Shown here: one piece after another, positions 41,940 through 54,074 of the stretch
How positions within the stretch are numbered: the stretch's first letter is position 1
How the letters are laid out: each line of letters begins with the position of its first letter
Source of the DNA: Epiperipatus broadwayi
Lineage: Eukaryota > Onychophora > Udeonychophora > Euonychophora > Peripatidae
Direction of reading: 5' to 3'
Length of the DNA: 64,000 nt
Assembly: GCA_028023455.1 (NCBI GenBank)
Contig: JAQFVV010012477.1
Coordinates: 4,756,751-4,820,750 of the forward strand
Notes under the pieces: model-generated
What the model was told of the DNA's origin: nothing
Seen by the model: only the letters and a program-made list of their open reading frames with translations
Databases searched by the model: none
Made by a program: the position numbers and the translations under genes

Positions 41940-42260
41940 AAGTATGCGTCCCAAGAATCTAACTATGCAGAGGTGAAAGCTTGCCAATCTTAAGATATGA
42001 ATTCGAATCCAGACCAAGTCAATTTTTTTTTCAAGAGGCTAAAAAAATTTTTCTCCATAAGTTTCCCATGACTAATCGAGCTATAATTTAATTCTGTTGG
42101 CGAATAGATATTCAAATAAACTTTAGTTAAAAAATAAATAAATATTTATATAAATGTGTAAATATTTATCAAACATATCATAGTGCAAAACTTGTATGTT
42201 CACCTGCCATGGTTGAGACCTGGAATTTGAACCTGAGCTAGATAAAGTTTTTTTTCCAAA
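41940..42260 (+). repeat. Two tRNA-like segments, possible old SINE pair
   Basis: First: CTATGCAGAGGTGAAAGC, an arm-like CTTAAG region, and GAATTCGAATCCAGACC followed by a T run and AAGAGGCTAAA (41968-42045). Second: CACCTGCCATGGTTGAGACC, GGAATTTGAACCTGAGC, T run and AAAGAGATTAAA (42200-42268). The shared order suggests one family, but no target duplications were found. Confidence 0.35.
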
Positions 42261-42269
42261 GAGATTAAA

Positions 42270-43660
42270 GACCAGGTTTTGGCTGTCTTCTCTTAAAATC
42301 AGAATTGCATTCCCAAATCTAGCAGTTGAAACTCAGAAACTGGTCTGTAATTTATTTAAGTATTCAATAATTACATAGCCTTACAATAGATGCCGCATAA
42401 TATAGTTGTTAATAGAGGAACTTTTATGAGATTTCACAAAAATATCTTTTTTTATATGCAACAATAAAATCAGATTTAATTGATTTTCCTGCATGTTACT
42501 TAGAGTCTAATAAACAGATTCAGAATAACACATGGTCATTATACTTATCTGCTTCATAAATGAAATTCAGAAACTATTGGTCTATATAAATGTAAATATG
42601 CAAACCATAAATCACATAATTAATGATAATCAAATTTATAGCTACAATGACCAAATTGAAAATTTTAATTAAGTAAATAGGGAGTCTAACTTCTTACTGG
42701 AATATCTATAAGTTCCTTTGTGGATATTTTTATTAATAATTAAGTGGACTAAAAAAAAATCAATATTCTGAAAATAGTAGAAAAGAAACTCAGGTGATCA
42801 AGTATTTAGTATATAAAAAATATAAATATTTAACACATGTTAGAATATATTGTTTTTAAAAACAACACAGTAAATAATGGCAAATTATTATCAATGGCAA
42901 TTAAATGTCATTGATTGCTCATAGTATTTTATTTCTTAGTTAATTCAACTTAGTTTTGAGTCATGTATGCATAGAAGCTTTATAATAAACTAAATTATTC
43001 ATTTTAATAAGTACAGATTAAGTGGATCTAAAATAAACTTAAATATGAAATCACTGCTTGTTATCCCAACTAATCAATATAAGTTGGGTAAAATTATATA
43101 TATGATAGCCTTCTCTTTTTGTTTTCAAATTTCTCAGTCAAAAATCAAAACTATCTTTATTTCTGAGCACATTAATAATAATAAAAATTATTATGCTGTT
43201 GCTATTACTGCTACTACAACTACTACTACTACTACTACTACTACTGCAACATTATTGCTTATATTAAATAATTCACTTCTTCTTTGTTCTTTACATAATG
43301 TTTTTTATGCAATATAATTATCTCATAGTTTCAAGGGTATGGAATCTTCTTCAGAACTATTGTTCTTTCTATTATGTAGACAAAAAAGGAAGAATACAAT
43401 AGGTTTGAAGAAAACTAATAGACAGACAAAATTGTCAGATAATTGAACTGAATAAAAAGCATTATGAAAAATATAAAACAATGAATTTTTAAAAATATAC
43501 TCTTTCTCTACTATTAATTTTACACTTGCTTTTATTCTAAAATCTGAATTGAGTTTCAACCTCTCAACTAATTGTTCACAAAGATTTCTATAGTTATTTA
43601 TTTATTTTTGTTTTTTTTATTAAATTGATTCATTTTTATTTTGTTTTATTACTAATATTT
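42270..43660. other. AT-rich DNA with an ACT trinucleotide repeat
   Basis: (ACT)n at about 43206-43247; the open frame across it is created by the repeat. No gene seen. Confidence 0.55.
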
Positions 43661-43671
43661 ATATTGTAGAT

Positions 43672-43978
43672 CAGGGGTAGTCAATCTTTTTATACCTAAT
43701 GCCCATTTTTGTATCTCTGTTAGTAGTAAAATTTTCTGAACACCCACGGTTCCACAGTAATGGTGATTTATAAAGTAGGGAAGTAACTTTACTTTAAAAA
43801 ATTTATAAAGCAGAGTTACAGAAAGCTAAAGCATATAAATCTTTCTGAAATTTTTAAAAAAAGTCAATTAAATTAAAAAAAAAAGGAAGTGCTTCAGTAT
43901 CAGACAAAACTTTCACCACCCACCATGAAGGCTGGAATGCCCACTAGTGGGTGGTAGGGATCAGGTTGACTACCACTG
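43672..43978. mobile_element. hAT-type MITE, 307 bp, with 8-bp target duplication
   Basis: Left end CAGGGGTAGTCAATC; right end, read inward, CAGTGGTAGTCAACC. This matches the CAG-start terminal inverted repeats of hAT transposons. The flanks TTGTAGAT (43664-43671) and TTGTACAT (43979-43986) form an 8-bp target duplication with one mismatch, the length typical of hAT. The interior has no transposase, so it must have been moved in trans. Confidence 0.85.
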
Positions 43979-43989
43979 TTGTACATCAT

Positions 43990-45005
43990 TAATAAAATTT
44001 AATATTAATAACAGTTAATTATAATAATATCAATAGCAAATGATATTCAAACTACAAGAAATAAAGCAATATAAATATGTGTAAGATTGTTAAATTCTCT
44101 TATCAAAGAGAGAATAGAATAACCAGGTCACCGAATATCACAACCTAGTCATGACAATTGATCACAGTAAGTAGTAGTTTATTATTGCTTATCACTCTCT
44201 TAATAATATAGTTTATACATTACAGCTTTATAGTTGCATCTAAACATAATAATTCCTTATATCATTAAGGTGTATACAATTGTACATGTATGTTAAAAAT
44301 TTTAAGATAAGTCAGAATGACAATCATAAACTGTACAAATCTTTTTAAAAATAGAGACTCTTTTTTCTGTTTTAACTGAAATAACTCAATAATAAGGAAA
44401 CCGAAATTCATTGTCAAAAGAAAACAACATTTGTGCTATATATAAAGTATTGGTTTATAGAAAGAATTGAAACGGTTAATATTAGACTACATCGTATTCT
44501 AAGCATGGCCAACTTCTTACGCTACTCTTCTACATCAAAAAATGCTAATATTGATTTTTATAAAGGACAAATGTCTTGTAAGTAAAAAGTTTTATACACG
44601 AATCTACTGAATTTATATTAAATTGCAGGAATAAGAAATAACCCAATATTTAACTATTTTTAGCAAAAACAACTAATATCTATAAAATTATCAACTATAA
44701 AAATCATACGAGCTCTTTACTGAAGTCTGCATCCTTAAAGACTGCCTTGTTGACAATAAAATCACTCTTCTCTGGATTGGGACAACAGTAGCTTTGTTTT
44801 ATTCAGACATTAAAATCTAGTTTATATTTAATAAACTATATTCAGACTAGACACCAGCTATTTCATACTCTAGAAAAGAGGCATCTACTTGCATGCATCA
44901 CTCCAAAATGTTGCCAACTTCGATTTTTAAGATCAAATATTTAGCATAAAAAGTAAAATGCACAAAATAGCAGAAAGAACTATTTTATTTAATTTAAATA
45001 TCTCT
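43990..45005. other. AT-rich DNA without recognisable features
   Basis: No coding or RNA features seen. Confidence 0.5.
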
Positions 45006-45009
45006 ATTT

Positions 45010-45095
45010 CCCTTTTCACGGAGCTCGGCACCCTAGATAGTTGCTTAGATTGCCTAATAATAGCGCTTATGCAGACTACACACGCAATCATAAAC
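45010..45095. repeat. GC-richer patch, possible transposon end
   Basis: Includes CACGGAGCTCGGCACCCTAG and GATTGCCTAATAATAGCGC. This resembles the conserved-looking ends of some widespread DNA transposons, but I found no partner end or target duplication. Confidence 0.25.
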
Positions 45096-45109
45096 GGATA
45101 TATATATAT

Positions 45110-45780
45110 ATATTTAAATTCTAAGTAACAATAGAAAAGAAAGTATATTTACGTATTTTGAATAGTGAGAAATACAAAATCTATTAAGTGCAAAAAGTCA
45201 ATTAATTAAATTAAACTGTAGTCTTTAATTGGATTTTGTCTCCTACTGATCAAACGTAGGAGATAAACCAAAATAAATGGTCAAATAAATGCGTTGATAC
45301 TCGATTATTAGAATAGAGTTGATTGCTCAAAGCTAATTTACAGAGTGCAAAGTTAAAGACACGTTTAAAGATGAAATAAATCTTTATATTTTAAAGTTGT
45401 TTCCTCTCAATCATTGTTTTTAATTTAAATTTTGGTTTTAAAATTATACCCTTCGAAATTATTGTTTTTAGTCTATAATTGATAAGCTAGAGAGTTTATA
45501 ATAAATATATTGGCGATAAGTTAAAAAAAAATCAAATGACCATTATTTTCCAAAAGCATACCAACACATATACATATATAGATATTTGGGATAATTTAAA
45601 GAAGAGTAATTCACCAAAGTTCAAATGATTTAAGCAAAAAATTGTCATCACATCGAGTAGATTGCAAATGTAGCAGATAGTAAAAAAAATCATTAGACTT
45701 TTAAGATTAAAATTTTTTTAAAGTTATTACAATGAACATAAGATTAAAAAAGTTGATAAGTAAATAAAATTTAGTTTCAA
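45110..45780. other. AT-rich DNA without recognisable features
   Basis: Nothing seen. Confidence 0.5.
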
Positions 45781-45793
45781 AGAAGGCTAAAAT

Positions 45794-45906
45794 CTGTCAA
45801 GCGTTGTTAGCCGAGAGGTCATCGCAGCCGCCTTGCAAGCCAGTAGTTGGTTGCAGACGGTTGTGGGTTCGCGTCGCAGCCGATGCTATGACATATGTAA
45901 AAAAAA
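45794..45906 (+). mobile_element. tRNA-derived SINE, copy 3, with target duplication
   Basis: Starts CTGTCAAGCGTTG. A-box region TAGCCGAGAGGTCATCG, anticodon-loop-like GCCTTGCAAGC, B box GGGTTCGCGTC at 45865-45875, then GCAGCCGATGCTATGACA and an A tail. The 11-bp direct repeat AAGGCTAAAAT at 45783-45793 and 45907-45917 marks the insertion. Confidence 0.85.
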
Positions 45907-46039
45907 AAGGCTAAAATAGAAAAAGTGTTTCAATAAATATGTGGTTCACAAGGTTTGTTTTCACATTTGTAATTTAATATAAAATAGTTTTTAACCAACA
46001 AACATCAGATGATCATCATTCTTTATGCTCACATAAATT

Positions 46040-46690
46040 GTTACACAGAGGCAAAACTCTCCATACAGTAGCGCTACTCAGTGCAAGCCAGAATGATAAA
46101 AGCCACAAGCTAGAAACTAATCTGGGGATATTGGATGAGTAGGCACTAGGCAGAAATTTTATGCACAAACCTTCTTGCATCCATTGATTATTCTGATTTA
46201 CATTGAGTGTCACTACTTATATGGAGAATTTGTTTCTGGGTAAACAATTTGTGTACGCATAAAGAATGGTGATCATGTGATGTTTGATGGTGTAATACCA
46301 ATCCTGCCCAATTGGATTATAGTGACTGTGGTAATATAAGAACCAAAGACACCAAAAATTATGGATGCTGAACTGAGTTCAGATCTATACAACTATCAAG
46401 TTAATGAGCTTAGATTGAAAACATTATTGTGTTTTCATTTTGGACTCAAAGCTTTATAGTTAGCTAAAGAGGTAAATTATGACTTCTAGAGGGTTGCATT
46501 AGATCTTAAGATCTAGGTGCAATGCTCTCAAATTCAAGGCTCATCACTGATGAAAGTCACAAACTAGAAAAACTACTATGGGATATTGGATAAGCAGGTA
46601 CTAGATAGGGATTTTATTCATAAACGTTCCTGTATCCATTGATTACTCTGGTTTGCCCAGAATGATGCTATTGTATGGAGATTTTTGCCT
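46040..46690 (+). repeat. F2 repeats: short foldback end plus single arm
   Basis: At 46050-46095 a short inverted end (GCAAAACTCTCCATACAG, CAGTGCAAGCCAG) is followed by a plus-orientation arm end to 46235. A second, fuller arm at about 46330-46690 has CTGAACTGAGTTCAG, GAGGGTTGCATTAGATC and TTGTATGGAGA. The short open frame on the minus strand is repeat sequence. Confidence 0.7.
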
Positions 46691-46699
46691 CTAAGTAAA

Positions 46700-49620
46700 A
46701 TATTTTTTACTTAGAGATGAATGTTGGAAATATCTTAATTCTATAATGGATTTCTCAAAAGCTATTTCTCTTATGCTTGCAAATTATTGGTTTATTTCTA
46801 CTTTAAAGATATAATTATATAGAATTATATTTATACACTTTTTATTTCTCTTATCAAAAACACGGATATTTTTTGGGTTTTTATAATTTGATTTCTGAAT
46901 TTCCAACGTTTACTTTTTGTTAACACGAATAAAAAAGTATACACACGGAAATACCACATAGGTAAAAGATAATGACAACCTATAAATAATTCATTTTATA
47001 GTATAAATATTTCTCCAGGAACTTCCTAAAAAAATCAGTGAAAGTAATTATTCACCAAATTTGCTATGTGCTAGGTGTTAATCAAAAGGTAAGAATAAAT
47101 AGATAGTCATATACTGATCAATAGTTAATAATTAGCTTAATGCTACAGCTAATTAATAAGGACAGTCGTAAGCCTTATTAAAACTATAACATTTTCAAAT
47201 TTTACGTAGGGTGGGTTTGAACTCAGGTCGTGAATATATCTACATACATATATATTTAATATTTGCTAGTAATTATTTATCCACTGAATAATTTAATACT
47301 TTAATTTATTTATTTTAAACTACTAAAAACAACAACAAAAAGACTAAACATAAAAATCAATTTGTATAATTACATAAAAAAGTGCAAATACATGTAATAA
47401 AAATACAATTGAACATTTTATATATAAATACCAGAAATTTATATTTATTCAGTAGAAAATACGTTAACATATCTGTGTGAATATATATAAATATTAGAGA
47501 AGGGGATGGGTATATTTAGGTCATTTCTTATAAAGATGCATTCTATTACAACATCAACATGCTGGATAGTATGAAGGGTTATTAGTTCTTGATAGAAATA
47601 TTAGCAACTCAAAATAATTTATCTTCAGTAAGCAATGTCTTCATTATCACCTTTAGCACTAATTAGACAGGGCCATGTGCTTAGAGATTTCAGTAATTTG
47701 TAAAAATTAAAGTATAATAATCAAAGGAATACTTCATTGAATATATTTTTGAAACTGTATTACTTGTATGGATTTTTAAAAAATCGCATTGAATTGGCTA
47801 TAAAATGCTGTGAAAACATAGTTTCCAAGAAATGAAAAATTCAAAATTTTGCATTTTTATAAATGCAAACGAAATATTTTAATTATCTACAAATAAATTT
47901 TACATTTATTAGTAGAAAATTTTCATGTTGTAAATCTGATACAATTTGGATTAAATTTATCATCAAATTTTATCATAAATAACAATATAAAAGATGCTTT
48001 TTATATATTTACATTTAAAGTGCAGCGATAATTTATTTCTTCTAAGAATGTTAAAAGTGATAGAAATCAGTTTCACCTTTATGAGAGTATGAAATAATAA
48101 AAAGAATATTAAATTGTCAACATAGATATAGATATTCAAGTGTTTGCTCTCTTTAGATCAACTGATGACAAAATATATACTAATAAGAAACGGAATGATA
48201 TAAAACTTCTATTCTGGTAGATAGTTGCGATATGGCAGACTTGAGATAAATGGTGCACAGATAAAAGTTAGGAAGAACTTTAATATTCTTTATGATGTCT
48301 TTTCTTTTCCTTTTTTAAAGTAATAGTGTCATTTTTTATCATTGTAAAAATATCATTTCAATATCTAAGATACTGTATTATATTTTTGACATTTCTATTT
48401 TCTTTTGTAGCTTTTTCACTATTTCATGTATTAAGTCTTTATTGCATCATTTTACAAAAGTCCAAATATTCAATTATTTTAAATGGATAATTTTAATTAT
48501 TTTCATATTACCTCTTTACTTCATAGAATGTTTATTGGTAAATTGCTTCTAGTTTGTATAGTGTATATATAAGTATGTTGAATTAAATATTTTCATGGAT
48601 TGTTATTATAATAATGAATAGACATAAAGACATTATATCCAAGTAAACAGAGATAACTTTAGCATTTGATGTTGTGAGGAAACTTACAATTACTACTAAT
48701 TGACAAATTCTGAGATTAAACAAGTTTTCTCCATTAACCAATAGTAGATCTTTTGTTCTTAATAAATTCTCTCAGTCATTCATTTTGAAAATTTACTTTA
48801 AATTCACTGAACTATTCTTTAGTTTAAAAACATTACATGTTTATGCTATCTTTTAAAAATACTTTTGCCTCTCTAATATTGCATTAAGGTTTATCATACT
48901 TTCACTAATAGATTGTTTCTCCCTGTGTTAAATGTATTAAATATATTGTAGTTTTGAAATACATAGTTTCTATCAATCATATATAAACATTTATTATTTT
49001 CTACCTTCATTTATATTTTTTTTATATACATTTGCATTTTTGATTTTGCATAAAATATCATAATAGAAAGTTTTCTCTGTGAATTTCATAAGTCTATTTC
49101 ATATCTTATTAATGACTTCATATCCAAATTTCCTGACAGTACATTTATCCTTCAGTCATTGCATATTTGATTCTAATATTAAAATTTCTGATGACAATTT
49201 AAAACTAATTTTTGAGCTGAACAAAAGTATTCTGTGCATCTAAATAAAAATCCTCCATTTGTTCAGTAGATGAAAATTTGTTGGGGCATAAACCTAAATT
49301 ATCTGAATTTTGTATTTTTTACTAATTGGATAAACAAATCTTTTCATTTTGTCTGATATATTAACAATCTTAATAATGTTATTCCCCCATTTGTGTTTAT
49401 ATGAACCTCACTTGATTTGTGCTATCTATATTTATAACTTTATAGTAAATTATATATATATCAATATTTTAAATCAATTATTTTTCCACTTTTTTCTCTA
49501 ACTTGAAGTCTAACAATGTCATATTTAATATTTAACAATTTTATGTAGCTAAATAAAAAATCACCATCAAAAGGCAGCCTATAAGATGTAGATGCAAGCA
49601 TTTCTATTATTTAAACTTAT
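46700..49620. other. AT-rich DNA without recognisable features
   Basis: Longest featureless stretch of the window. A single B-box-like GGGTTTGAACTCAGG at about 47211-47225 has no A box that I can see. Confidence 0.55.
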
Positions 49621-49624
49621 TTAA

Positions 49625-49962
49625 CCTTGAACATTATTACCACTTATTATTTAAGTAATACTTTGGGTGCAATTTGAAAATTGTAATTGCAATTTGTAAT
49701 GCCATAATTGACTATTTCTTAGTCTGCATTCAGAACAGGCTATATTTACCTATTTAAGGAGGTTTATTTGAACTTCTTTCCATCAATAATTTCAATCTCT
49801 GTGGTCAAGTTGAAATCTTTAATGTCTATATAAATATATGGGACCATTAATAGAGGTGGGAATTCCATCTCTATTGCTAAAAGGAAGTTGCCTTAAGAAC
49901 AGTTTGAAATTCTTGATTATTATCTATATTGGGATTGTCTAAGAGTTGACTTGTCTCTAATG
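49625..49962 (+). repeat. F4 repeat, full copy
   Basis: Matches 62090-62428 along its length at roughly 85-90% by eye: CACTTATTATTTAAGTAATA at the start, GGTTTATTTGAACTTC in the middle, TATTGGGATTGTCTAAG at the end. No ORF, no obvious terminal repeats. It directly abuts the F3 foldback. Confidence 0.75.
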
Positions 49963-49964
49963 AT

Positions 49965-51070
49965 ATATATAATAATTAAAACAAGTTATAAATTTTGTAA
50001 CTTGCTTTTAAGATTGCATTTTATGATCACTAGATGGAGCTTACCAATAGCTCTAACACAAGCTTTGTTATAAGTGCCAAAAGAGATAGAATTCAAAATC
50101 TCTATCATTATCCCTACCTCTAGACCAATGGTTTTGAGCTTATGGCTCAACTCAGTGAAGGGCTAGGAGTCTAGAAACTAGATCTAAAATACTAACTCAA
50201 AAGTCAGCACTTATAAAACACATTTTTATTAATTTGAAAGCATGAATTTATCAGACATGTAAATGTCTTCACATCCAGCATTACAAACTAGATAGCTATA
50301 TGGGTCTGAATTCAGATCAGTTTCACCATATAGTAATAACCTCTGCAATATACAGCATTGCAAAAACCTTCAAAGGTACACTTATCATAATTAAAACAAG
50401 TTATAAATTTTGTAACCTGCTTTTAAGCTTGTATTTTATGATCACTAGATGGAGCTTACCAATAGCTTTAAACAAGCTTTGTTTTTTATAAGTTTCTAGA
50501 CTACCAGCCCTCTACTTAGGTGAGCCATGAGTTCAAAACCATTGATCTGGAGGTAGGGATAATAATAGAGATTTTGAATTCTATCTCTTTTGGCACTTAT
50601 AAAAACAAAGCTTGTTTAGAGCTATTGGTAAGCTCTATCTAGTGATCATAAAATGCAAGCTTAAAAGTAAGTTACGAAATTTATAACCTGTTTTAATTAT
50701 TATAAGTGTACCCTTGAAGGTTTTTGCAATGCTATATATTGCAGAGGCCATTACTATATGGTGAAACTGAGCTGAATTCAGACCCATATGGCTATCTAGT
50801 TTGTAATGCTGGATTTGAAGACATTTATGTGTCTGATAAATTCACGCTTTTAAATTGATAGAAATGTGTTTTATAAGTGCTGACCTTTGAGTTAGTATTT
50901 TAGATCTAGTTTCTAGACTCCTAGCCCTCCACTGAGGTGATCCATAAGCTCGAAACCATTGGTCTGGATGTAGGGATAATGATAGAGATTTTGAATTCTA
51001 TCTCCTTTGGTACTTATAAAAACAAAGCTTGTTTAGAACTACTGGTAAGCTCCATCTAGTGATATATATA
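49965..51070. repeat. Foldback element, family F3, second copy (1.1 kb)
   Basis: Left half 49972-50490 and right half 50500-51065 are reverse complements with internal rearrangement. The unit ATCACTAGATGGAGCTTACC appears at the left outer end, again at the centre and, inverted, twice on the right. The segment around CCTCTGCAATATACAGCATT and GATAGCTATATGGGTCTG is shared with the 4262 copy. Short TA runs mark both borders. An open frame inside (50300-50491) is incidental. Confidence 0.75.
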
Positions 51071-51081
51071 TTAAACTTCCA

Positions 51082-51172
51082 ATAGCTATATTACTTTCAT
51101 ACACATCCACCCTTTTATATGAAGAAAATCTTGAAATAAAGGGGGATGAGGCTGAAAGTAATATAGCTATGG
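51082..51172. repeat. Small inverted repeat
   Basis: CCAATAGCTATATTACTTTC at 51080-51100 mirrors GAAAGTAATATAGCTATGG at 51153-51172. Confidence 0.75.
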
Positions 51173-51220
51173 AACATTAAAATATTTTATAGAGATTTCA
51201 GTTAGTGTTATGCATTGTTT

Positions 51221-51249
51221 CTCTCTCTCTATCTCTCTCTCTCTCTCTA
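51221..51249. repeat. (CT)n microsatellite
   Basis: Near-pure CT repeat with one A interruption. Confidence 0.9.
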
Positions 51250-51264
51250 GATATATATGCAACA

Positions 51265-51470
51265 ATAAAAACAATAAATATAATAGTAATTAACTATTAT
51301 ATACAGCTTTCAATCTGCACAAGTACTTTTGGTTAATTCCTTAATAACCCTCCTCAAATACCATTGAAGAGGATTAAAACATTTACTGAAAGTACTTCTG
51401 CAGATTGAAAGACTATTGTTAATTACTGTTATACTTATTATTTTTATTGTTATTACAATAATTTTAAATT
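51265..51470. repeat. Inverted repeat, about 75-bp arms
   Basis: Left arm contains CAGCTTTCAATCTGCACAAG, right arm CTTCTGCAGATTGAAAG; the outer ends AACAATAAAAACAATAA and TTATTTTTATTGTTATT also pair. Non-coding spacer of about 60 bp. MITE-like. Confidence 0.65.
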
Positions 51471-51479
51471 AACGGACAT

Positions 51480-53190
51480 TTTATTTGTATTATATATATA
51501 TAACTATTTTCATAGTTTCCTATTCATCACCCACTTGAGGGCTTGTGTGATCAAGCCAAAATATTGATATATTTGTAATAAAAATCATGCATTGTTGAAC
51601 GCGCAAAATATATCATTTATATATATATAAGTTGCATAAATGTTGATGTATCTATACACATATACACAACCTTAAATTTATATATATATACGTACGTAAC
51701 ACCTAAAATAATAACTTTTCCAACAATATCAAGTCATCGCACCTTTTTGTTACATACCAATGGAAGTAAATTGACATATATGTATGATCCTCTTAGAGCT
51801 TATAGAAATTGCAAATCCAAAATTCAAAGTAAATTTCAATTTAAAGCCAGATGTAGATACAACCTTCTTCAATATAGACACATTAAACTTCACAAGGGAA
51901 AAATAATTTCTACTGATTTTTAAAATCTTTGTGAATTATTAATCAATGTTGAATATGTAAGTATTAATAAATATTTTAATTACATTTAAACAACAGGAAG
52001 TGAAAATCTTTCAAACCCTATCAACGTTCTTTCTAATTAGATTGCAAAGTAAATATAAATTGTCAATTTCTGCTTGTTATATATATGTATATATAGTGTA
52101 ATGACAACCACCCTTTTGACAATTGGTAATAGTCAATAACAATAAAATGAAAAACATAATATTTTCCAATTATCTTTAGTCTAGGGGAATTTAAAGATGC
52201 AACTAACGGGCAATGGTGGAGTGATTATATACAACTAATTTTAAATTGACAAATCTATAACAGACACAAACAACAATCATATTGAACATACATAAAAACA
52301 AGTTTCCATGCAGATTCAATTATGTTTCCTTCTCCCCTACACCTAATACTTTATTATAATAACAAAATAAATATTCAGCTTGGACTTTGGATGAAAAATG
52401 ACAAATGACAAAATTATTAAGAATAACAATAACTTTAATTAAAAAAATAGAATTATATGATAATAAAAAATTGTACTTATATATTTACACTTAAAAATTA
52501 TAAGATAATCATGTGTGAAAAGGAAAAAGTTTGTAGCTTACAATAACTCATTGAAACAGTTATAGATTTTTTAGTTAACTTAATGTCTTTGTGGGCTCAC
52601 ATATATTTTTGTCTCTGTAAATGTGGAAATGTGGCCAATTAAAATAATCAATTTTAACTGACTTCTATGCAATGTCAATATTTTAACTTCTTTTTATTCA
52701 CTCTGTGATAGTTTTTCCTATGAGAGTTGCCATTGCAATTTTCCTCTGAGCATTTAAACTATTCGCAGATTAATTATAAAAATACATTTCTATAGGATAA
52801 TAATTTTAGAAGGCTAGTTTTTTACTGGTAGCAAGTAAATGTTAAATATTTTTTCAGAATTAAATTGTGATGAACAGTTTGGCAGGATCAAAGTTAATTT
52901 TAAGACATTTCTTTGTTTAGAGCTTCATATTCAGCTACAATGCTGGAAAGATCAGGGAAAGCATTATTTGGGGGTGGGGTGGTCTACTCCATAAAATACA
53001 TGATAATTGCTTAAATAATTCTTACAAATTTTATTGATTTATACAGTAAAAGACATGACAAAGAAGTAACAATCCTTCCCTTTCTTCTTGGAAACAGAGA
53101 TGATTTTAGTGTTTTATTTTTCCCTTCAGTTATTTGTGACTGGTTTCTATAACAACATTTTTTTTATGACTTGAGGTCAACATGGGCATA
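51480..53190. other. AT-rich DNA without recognisable features
   Basis: TA runs at several places; nothing else seen. Confidence 0.5.
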
Positions 53191-53194
53191 ACAA

Positions 53195-53560
53195 CAATAT
53201 TGACATCAGCATGGGATTTGGACATTCTATCATCAAATTTTCAAAGGTATGGATGGCTGAGGAGTTAGAGGTTGGAGTAGTTTGAAGCATGTCCATTAAA
53301 GTATAATGATTTGCTATCTTAATATAAACTGAGCACTGATTATATATGTGTGGGGGAGATGATAATTTGAACCAACTGTTGAGTGCTGGTTCAGCATGAA
53401 ATACATATATTGGTAATTGTTTATTTTTCTACATGTGTGTGGTAAAAATATTGGTGATTGTTTATTTTTTTACATGTGTGTGGTTTGTGTATCAGTGGTA
53501 TGAGATAGTGTGAATAGTTGAAGGTTGCTTGAAAGTCTGAGTTCAAATCTCCTATATTTA
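53195..53560 (-). repeat. F1 repeat, single arm, reverse orientation
   Basis: Minus orientation relative to the other single arms; ends GAGTTCAAATCTCC. A 45-bp segment (TGGTGATTGTTTATTTTT plus ACATGTGTGTGG) is duplicated in tandem near 53415-53485. Confidence 0.7.
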
Positions 53561-53564
53561 TTTA

Positions 53565-54070
53565 AAATAGTAATCTTATTTTAAAATAAAAATTTATATT
53601 TTAATTCTATACTTTTGCTATCATTATCAAACCCTTTAAAATTTATTTTATATACATGGTTTTTAATATTTTGTAATATGTACAAAAATATTTGCACAAA
53701 AGCAATGCCTGTAAACTCAGATGTGAGGGTTACAATATATATATATTACAACTATTAATGAAAAATTCCCATGTAATTTTGTTTAATGCTTTTCCAGATA
53801 TTTTAGACAAATATTGTTTTTCTCCACAATTATCCAAAACAGTTTTTTTCTTTTATTATTTTAAAACAATTTATTTTGTGCAAATGCTTCCTATTGTTTG
53901 ATGTTTAGATAAGAGCAACCCCTTTCTGCAATTTATTTTCTTTGTATCAGTCTTCTATCAATTTTAAACAGATCTTTAGTAAGACTATTAAAACTTATCT
54001 ATAAAAAAACTTTGAACTCAAACATAAACAAGCTTGATTTAAAAGTCATTTTAGCATAGTATATTATATT
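53565..54070. other. AT-rich DNA without recognisable features
   Basis: A 69-codon open frame at 53692-53901 has no domain. Confidence 0.5.
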
Positions 54071-54074
54071 CCAA

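Noticed and set aside
43045-43317. 90-codon frame with a Thr run
   Set aside because: Created by the ACT trinucleotide repeat.
47211-47225. Possible tRNA B box GGGTTTGAACTCAGG
   Set aside because: No A box at a suitable distance and no cloverleaf.
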